Below are positions 57,099 to 64,000 of a DNA stretch of 64,000 nucleotides, piece by piece. Below the pieces are notes generated by a model. The model saw only the letters and a program-made list of their open reading frames with translations, was not told where the DNA came from and searched no databases. The DNA is taken from contig OY282610.1 in NCBI GenBank assembly GCA_958298945.1, positions 35,223,667-35,287,666 of the forward strand, written 5' to 3'. Position numbers and translations under genes: made by a program. The stretch is from Atherix ibis. Its lineage: Eukaryota > Arthropoda > Insecta > Diptera > Athericidae. Each line of letters starts with the position of its first letter. Position 1 is the first letter of the stretch.

Positions 57099-59697
57099 CT
57101 GTAAAGAAAGTCAATTAATATGTAATTTCGGAGCCCAGCACCATGCTTGCTTCGATGGTCAGCGTAAATATTCAATCTGAAGAGGTCCATCCAATATTTT
57201 TTTTTTTGTTTTTTTTGGCATAAAAAAAAACGAAGAGATTATCTCAGATATTTTTGTAATACACAAAAATAAGTTTTGTTTGATTTAAAAAAAAAAAAAA
57301 AAAATTTATATTTGTTAATTCTGTATGTAAGTTGCTAGGTTTTAATTTTTTTTATTGTTTGTTATCTGTTCGGCATTTGTTTTTTATTTATTTCTTTTTG
57401 CCTCGTTTCTTACGTGTGAGTAGCTTTTATGAATAGAGAATTATCAATCAACCTTATAAGGTACCCGAAGAGTTATGAGTGATGCAAAGTATCCAATATG
57501 CTCGTTTTTTTTTTATGGAAATATTTTTTTGAATATTTACCTCTAAGGCATTAAAAATTAATTATTTGCATGTTTTTATGTCGTTTTTCTCCTTCCGTTG
57601 AAATTAAATATTTTTTTTTTGTTTAAAGATGAGAGGAAAAAAATCCGATTACAAAAGTACCCTTTAACCTAACCTCAAATGTAAAAGTGACCTTTAATTT
57701 TTTTCTATTTTCATTTCATTTTTGTTTCTATTTTATGGAAATTTTTATTTTTTCAAACAAGAAGAATACACAGTACACTTACTTCATTTTGAAGTAGAAA
57801 AAAAAGGAATTTTTAATATGATTTACAGTTTATTGTTAATTAGTAAAAAAAATATATCCAAGTTCGTTTAAATAAAATTTCCTAAATTGATGAGAAAAAA
57901 TATATATTTCTATGCGAAAGCATAAAGTTTTTTTTTTTTTTTATTCAAGTAATTATTATCACATAATCAAAATCCTCATTTAAACCCAGAAAAGGTCCTA
58001 TTAATAAACGAAAAAGTATTATCAGTAAATGACATAAAAAGTGGTTTTTTTGAAATTTTAAAATTTTTTTCATTTAAATTTTGATAGTTTTAATTTTCAA
58101 TTTTTTTTTTAAATTCATCATTTTATTAGAAATGGAATTGTTTTTATGCAAATTGATGTCTTTATTAGTTACTGTTCTATCAAAATAAGTTAACAAAATA
58201 ATACCCGGTAGTTGAATCTTTCTAATGAAGCTGAAAATAAAATTGATTTTTTATCTACTACGTAATTTGCGATTAATGAATTTACTTCCTTACCAAATCG
58301 TATCGTCTCAAAATCTTTGGATAACGATAAGATGACCAAACAAGAAAATTATCAGAAAATGTACAATTGGTGAGTATGAGTCGTTTTTATGCGACTAGTT
58401 GCACTTTCTCCCTGGATGCATAGATGCATTGACATAACCGTAGCTTATTGAATAGTTTCCAATACAACATTTTCAATATGCACACATTTATAGTACCAAG
58501 TATACACGAATTTGTCGTCGTTTGAACATAATTCACACAATTCCGATGTCGCATCACTTGATATAAAACATGCTAAAATTATTATTATTAATTATTTTCT
58601 CTTTTTAATTTTCTTCAATGTGAAAATTTCCTGTTTAGATGGCTCATCAATAAAAATCCTAATAATTGGCCATAAGTGGTAGTGCATTCCTGTGGTTATT
58701 TTCATCATGCACATTGCAAACTGTAGACTACACTCTTCAAAGTGGTAACAATATTTAAAAGAATCCTACTGAATGGCATATTATTGGCAGTGCAATTTTT
58801 TAATTTATTACCAACGTTATACGATGGCGTGTACTAGTACTGAAATCTTATACGCCCAAAAGTATGAGTAATTTTTCCTATTTTATTTACCGCATTTTAT
58901 TACATAATCCTATCTCTGTGCGATAATAATCAGGTAGCTGCATTTAACTATTCTGCAATGAAACGATGCCACAATTGAGCTTCCTTGATTTGCAACTTTC
59001 TTCCAAAAACATCAACAATTTTTATCCGCAAAAACTTTCTATGTTATGTTGCCATATCAGATAAAGGGAATAGCTTTGATTAAATATTAATTTGCTTATG
59101 CGAAAAATCAACTAAAATCAAATTGTATCTACAAATAGTAATTTTGATCAATTTAAACCCTATTCAGTATCTAATGATTGGGGGCGGATTAAATTCAAAT
59201 AAATTTCTCATTATCAAGATATATAATGGGCGTTCTCTTGTTTGGGAGAAACTAAGGGAAAAAAATTTTATAACAAATTAACAAGTTACTAGCCAGCGAT
59301 ACAAGCGTACTGGATCGCCCATTCTTTTTCAGTTTTAATTATATAGGAATGGATTATTGCGATTTGATTATATAATTGACTACAAAGCTTGTTTCTGAAA
59401 TTAATTTCATTATTAGAATAAAAAATATAAATTTGATTGTTATCGATTAAAGCTCTCATCGTAATATACAAAAGTTTAATTACATTTTCAAATGATGATT
59501 ACCTTTTTTTACTAATTTTAGTTAATAACAAAAATTTATATATTAGCAATGTAACCATGAAAATCAAATTAAATCGTGTATTATAAAAATTCTATATGAG
59601 CTTTCTCCTTGTTCACTTGTAGCGTTATTCTTGCGCCTATATTGTATGAATGGTTTTATATCTACCAATAGAACATCAGACCAAATCCAGAAAATTT
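57099..59697. other. AT-rich stretch without a gene
   Basis: If the terminal exon at 57098 is real, this would be intron. No repeat or motif recognised. Confidence 0.45.
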
Positions 59698-59802
59698 AAA
59701 TCAGAAATCAGAAATCAGAAATCAGAAATCAGAAATCAGAAATCAGAAATCAGAAATCAGAAATCAGAAATCAGAAATCAGAAATCAGAAATCAGAAATC
59801 AG
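59698..59802 (+). repeat. Microsatellite (AAATCAG)15
   Basis: Fifteen exact copies of the heptamer aaatcag cover 105 bases. The perfect repetition suggests recent slippage and length variation between individuals. Confidence 0.97.
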
Positions 59803-60849
59803 GAATTGGAAATATGGAACTGCAAATCGACGTCTACTTCGAGCTGGGAAATTTTTATGTCTAGTTTTAATTATTTTGTATTAATCCGGTAAGGAAAAAA
59901 GTCAAAATGTTATATGTTCAAAATAATAAAATAATATTGTTGGATTTCTACTGAAATTATACAATTATAGCCAATTAAGGAAGCATGCATAATAAATTGT
60001 TTGTGTGACAAACCGCACGTAAGCATAAAATAATAATAATAATAATTTTATTACGAAAGAAATTTTGAAAATGGTCCACAAATTTTCAATTCAACATTTT
60101 CAAAACGGCATCATTAACTTATGTTCTTGCTGAAATTGACAAAAAAAAAATAATTGCTTCTACATGAGCTGATGTTTAGGTACAATGGGGAAAATTGAAA
60201 AGTAAAACGGTTTGGAAAATAAATTTTCAATCGAAATAGTTTTATTCCCCATTTATATTTCCACCATGAATTACAAAATAAAATTATTGCCCAATGGGAG
60301 CAACTGTTTTTTCATCCATTTTTATTTTCTATTTAATATTTTTCACGCAATTAATTTACGAAACTGCGCGAAAAGGAAATAAGTTGTTGTGAGTTCTTTT
60401 TTCGAGCTGTCGGACCAAACCGAACATATTTTATAGACTGAAGACATGAACTTGATATTCATTATACGAGTGACTACAAAAAAAAGAGCAATAGAAACCG
60501 ACCAAATAAAATTTAAAGAAAAAAAACGGGAAAAAGACGTCTGACAGGTGAAAAACTATCTTAAAGGTGTACACATTCACACGGTAACGAGATTGAATTT
60601 GGTTTGGTAACTCAGTGAAAAAATACGGTTTTTATGAAGATTTGAACTCAGTACTTGCATACAAACAAGTTTGTTTGATGGGTCCAAAAACGAAAATGAA
60701 AATCATACCGAATCAATAATCCCACATCACCGAATGGGGCAGACGAATCAGCTCATCTTCGTTTTCGGTACTTCGATTTTTAATAAATAATCAGAATTTG
60801 AAAGGGAAATAAATCTGCTAAGATCCCGACAAAAAATAGTGCTTAGTAT
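59803..60849. other. AT-rich stretch without a gene
   Basis: No family recognised. Confidence 0.45.
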
Positions 60850-61059
60850 TTAGTTTCCAATCAAATCGGCAATTATCAAAATGAAATTGGTCTCGTCATA
60901 CAAATCCCGATAGTGTATTGCGTTCAATTGTGGACCGTGCATCCTATGTGTATTGTTTGGAATTGCGCAATTTTGATTGATCAAGCCATAAATCGGATCT
61001 TTCAGTGCGAAAGACGAAAGACTGTTGATGACCACTTTCAAAAACGATCCATCCATCAC
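60850..61059 (-). other. Unassigned coding-like frame
   Basis: The 69-codon frame reads MMDGSFLKVVINSLSSFALK, then DPIYGLINQNCAIPNNTHRM, HGPQLNAIHYRDLYDETNF and ILIIADLIGN. Its composition is normal for a protein and lacks the Lys/Phe runs of chance frames. An acceptor-like ctttag lies just upstream at 61072. No domain recognised. Confidence 0.25.
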
Positions 61060-62269
61060 GGAATCTGCTAAAGATCACTTTTCAATTCTGCTTCCAGTTA
61101 ATAGTTGTTTTCCGTTTGCCATTCCGATAATAAGAGTATGCCATACAATACCAAAGATTGTTTCTTTTATTATTCATTAGATAGCTCTATCGTGACACTT
61201 ATCTTAGTTATTATCTGCAAATAAAAAATGAATAAAATCTAAAAGTAAATACGATTGAAAAAGCCTTTCTTTACGATGAGCCGAAAGAAAGAAAAAAACA
61301 ATTAATAATAATAAATAAAAAAAAAAAAAACATAATATTACTTAGCTTATCGTAAATATGTTCATTTACATTAAAAATCGAGATCAATAATATTCGAAAA
61401 ATAAAAATTTATTGTAAACAAATTTCTAACTTTCAAAAGTTCCAAATTAATTCTATGATTTCTTTAATTTCTTAAATTTTTACAACTATTCACACACTCT
61501 GTAGACTTGATGGAACTTGGTCGAGAAAAGGCAGATATTTTAAGTCTTACAAACCTACACGAAGGCATAAATAACAGGAGAACACCCTATCATACACGAA
61601 GACGTAAATAACAGAAGAACACACTATCAGCTTCACTACTCAGAAGATGAGGGAGTGGCAGGCATGCTTGAATGTCAGCATTTGCAGTAGAGGTCACGGC
61701 GGTTATTTTTTCAGTCAGAATTTGTCACCATCACGTTCACACCCGAACATAACAAGTGCATTTATCACGCCTGTTATGGGATTTTTATTTTACTTGGAAA
61801 ATCTCCGAAGAGTAAATGTTTCCAAAGAGGAAGGGGTATTAACGTATACCGGAGGAAGAGGGAAAATATGGACATGTTATTAGAATTAAATGGAGAAAAA
61901 TATCAGTTGGGAAAGAATAAAACTGAGGAAGAAAAAAAAATTTAAAAAAAAAACGTTTGACAAAAACAAAACCGACGACCCAACGAAGAAGGAAGGCGCC
62001 GTATTATGGAGAGGTAGCAATAGCCAGCCATGGAGGTGATCAGGTGGTGTTGATCACCAGTAGGCGTTCCCCTTATTTCGTTTTAATTATAGACATAATC
62101 TGGATTCATTTTGTTTTTCCTTTTTTTTATATCTTATATAGGAAATAAAATTAATAATAAAATTATTGATTAAAAATAAACTCATTTAATTGATAAAGTT
62201 CTGACTTAATCTGTATATGAGAAAAAAGTTTTCTAAAATAGTTTATCTAGAAAAAAAAATATCTGTTTG
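61060..62269. other. Stretch without a recognised gene
   Basis: A near-repeat tacacgaag(g/a)c(a/g)taaataacag occurs twice at about 61556 and 61594. The stretch 61500-62090 is less AT-rich and has open frames (for example 61647-61883), but none shows a known motif. Confidence 0.35.
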
Positions 62270-62870
62270 CGGAAAAAGAAATCCATTATTTTAAGACCTT
62301 TATTTAACATGGTTCAACTCTGATTATATGATTTTTTATCAAAAAATTGTTTTTGTCAAATATTTCTTAAATTTTTTTATTTTCATTCTCTTTGCTTATA
62401 TTTTTTTTTTTTTAAATAGAAATCAGAAGTCACATTTTTAGGGTCCTAATTTTGATAATTTATGGAATGCTTTTGAGCCAAATATGATCTCAAAACATGT
62501 TCCGCCCTTGGACCTTTCCGGTCCCATCAAATGCACAGCAAAATTTTCCTGACTGTTACTCCTGGTTTAGGCCGCTTCACCACGCTTTGACCATAGTCGT
62601 AAGTAACCCATTTCTCATCCCCAGTCACCATTTCCTTCCGTTTGGCAAAGGCTTCAAACATGAAAATTCGATCCATCATGTTTTTTTTTCGTCAATTTGC
62701 GTGCCACCCAAACATCGAGCTTCTTTTTGAATCCAGCTTTATGCAGCTCGATTGTGAGCGATCTTTAGCTCCTGGGCGATGCTTCGACTGCTAACGTGCC
62801 GGTCTACTTCGATTATTTGCATGTTGAAAATACCGGAACGACATCGGCAAAACCAAAATTGCACGTAATT
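62270..62870 (-). pseudogene. Himar/irritans-like mariner remnant with an inserted LINE tail
   Basis: The minus strand reads MQIIEVDRHVSSRSIAQELK, IAHNRAA, KKKLDVWVARKLTKKK, GDWG with EMGYLRLWSKRGEAA and further broken blocks, matching the plus-strand copy at 21480-22440. The 3' end (accatgttaaataaaggtct) is at 62280-62330. Between them, 62340-62490 is an inverse copy of 23720-23870, the noncoding 3' end of the Jockey-type LINE, so a LINE tail interrupts the mariner. Inactive. Confidence 0.7.
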
Positions 62871-62949
62871 GGCTGTGTGTATTGTAGCACAAGTTCCAAT
62901 CTAGTCCGGTAACTACACGATCCTATAGAGTAACGATGTGCCATTAAAT

Positions 62950-63440
62950 TTTGCGTTAAGCTTAGTCAATTGGCTGGTTTCACTTACGCAAATTTGCAAC
63001 GAATCTATGGGGAACATATCGTATCAAGAGCACAAGCTTTTTGGTGGCATAAATACTTTTTGGAGGGCCCAGAAGTAGTGGAATAGAAGCTTTGCTCATG
63101 GATATCTTCAGTATCGAAAACTGATGAACATGTGGAACAAGTGAGAGTTGTTCGCGTCACATCGGCCCTTAAGGATACTTGGATGCTCCACAATGCTTAT
63201 GTGGCCTATTAAATCGTCATCTCCACCAACGAGTTTTTGTCAGAAAGAAGGATTCTGTGGCTTCCAGACTATTTATTCATGTGAATTTTTATATTTTGGG
63301 CGTGCCTTTTCAAAGGAGTGTAGCCAACGAACTGAAACTGAATACAGTGCGAGCCTTTCAGCTCTGCATAGAGGAGTGGAAACAAAAGCCTTCGCCTATG
63401 TAAAGCTACCCAGGAGAACTACTTTGAAAGAGATAACTTT
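62950..63440 (+). pseudogene. Internally deleted mariner-type transposase
   Basis: The N-terminal part YANLQRIYGEHIVSRAQAFW, WHKYFLEGPEVVE and SKTDEHVEQVRVVRVTSALK matches the mariner helix-turn-helix ('[28 protein letters not shown]... SKTDENVEKVR'). The end YILGVPFQRSVANELKLNTV, RAFQLCIEEWKQ and (shifted) SLRLCKATQENYFERDNF matches the C-terminus ('AFQRCFEEWKKRW... GNYFEGD'). Most of the catalytic core, including the second Asp block, is gone. This lineage is distinct from the other mariners in the window. Confidence 0.6.
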
Positions 63441-63639
63441 TAGTTATAATCCGAATACTCTTCCCCTATCATTTAAAAAACAATATTTATTTCCTTCAAA
63501 ACTGTTTCAGCAAGTGGAGAGAAAATGTCTGGAAAACCTCCTTCACTGATGATAATTTGTTCCCATACAGTCAGTATTGTTTCATCAAAGATTCGGATTA
63601 CGTTTTATAACAAAAATTGAAATGAATACAATAAAAAAT

Positions 63640-64000
63640 TAATTAAAAAAAAAAAGTGTTCAAAATGATTCCGGTTTTGCGAACAGCTAGGATGGCTCTT
63701 GAGAAAGCTCACCTCATCAGCCCAATTTTTAAATGATTTTTCACATAATAAATGATTTTTCACATAAACTCACTCAATATTAGCTTCCAAGACGTCAACT
63801 ATTGATGGTTTGGCAGGATACTCCAATAAAGTCGAATTTTTCTATAAGACATAGTCGAGCAATATCGAATCATACTAACTTGGAAAAATTGATAGGAAAT
63901 GACGTTGTTGCCAAATTGCGTCTTTAAAAAAATCGATAGTTTCATATCTGAATCTATGCCTACCGGTAACGCCGACCATTGACCGTAACGTGAGCTCCGT
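63640..64000 (-). pseudogene. DD41D-like transposase remnant at the window end
   Basis: On the minus strand, entering from the window end: GAHVTVNGRRYR, then TIDFFKDAIWQQ, then YPAKPSIVDVLEANIE and KNHLLCEKSFKNWADEVSFL. These fit the order 'VTVNGRRYR.MI..F..P.. WFQQDGA ... YADKPSTIDVLEANIERVI... LCEKVIKNWADRM'. The catalytic part with the second and third Asp is mostly deleted. The rest of the element lies beyond 64000. Confidence 0.6.

Noticed and set aside
61647..61883. 78-codon plus-strand frame as a gene
   Set aside because: No recognisable domain, no splice sites and no similarity to other window sequences.

Overview
The window looks like insect nuclear DNA: very AT-rich, with GT-AG introns, many degenerate transposons and one clear host gene, a Tweedle (DUF243) cuticular protein. 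That gene family is arthropod cuticle-specific, and the transposon families (R1/I/Jockey-type LINEs, several mariner lineages, DD41D-type elements) fit an insect. The species cannot be told from the sequence. Nothing bacterial, viral or CRISPR-like was seen.

Host genes. On the minus strand at 14116-16035 four exons join in phase into a 403-residue secreted protein: signal peptide, long Gly-rich repeat, Tweedle domain and a second Gly-rich tail. A strong splice acceptor at 57098 followed by a short open frame, a stop and AATAAA may be the last exon of another minus-strand gene, but no other exon of it was found. A few small coding-like islands (12847-13960, 43317-43529, 47121-47468, 51235-52100, 60850-61059) could not be assigned.

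Repeats. About 5.5 kb (5875-11354) is a tandem satellite of 34 monomers of about 161 bp. It contains a higher-order block of six monomers (969 bp) present about 2.5 times with no differences that I could see. A 173-bp array lies at 27105-28400, and a 145-185 bp array with a 621-bp higher-order period at 38060-39860. Degenerate short-unit arrays lie at 44340-45160 and 46283-46980, and an exact (AAATCAG)15 array at 59698-59802.

Mobile elements. A LINE 3' end at 1-1033, with a poly(A) tail, is inserted into a decayed mariner. Jockey-type LINE pieces lie at 3330-3425, 4130-5640, 23720-25800 and 33340-33420, and two of them are interrupted by DD41D-type elements. I-type LINE pieces with RNase H lie at 2160-2490, 23290-23525, 33840-35190 and 52500-54060. 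At least four mariner lineages are present. One at 31692-32984 has complete inverted repeats and an uninterrupted 349-codon transposase, but its third catalytic aspartate is glycine. Ones at 19902-21131 and 40365-41525 have recognisable ends and broken transposases; the rest are fragments. Other DD41D remnants lie at 22550-23110, 30840-31230, 35450-36036, 39940-40140, 49440-49860 and 63640-64000.

The remaining long stretches are AT-rich DNA with homopolymer runs and no recognisable gene. Frames and splice sites were read by eye, so exact ends of decayed elements are approximate.
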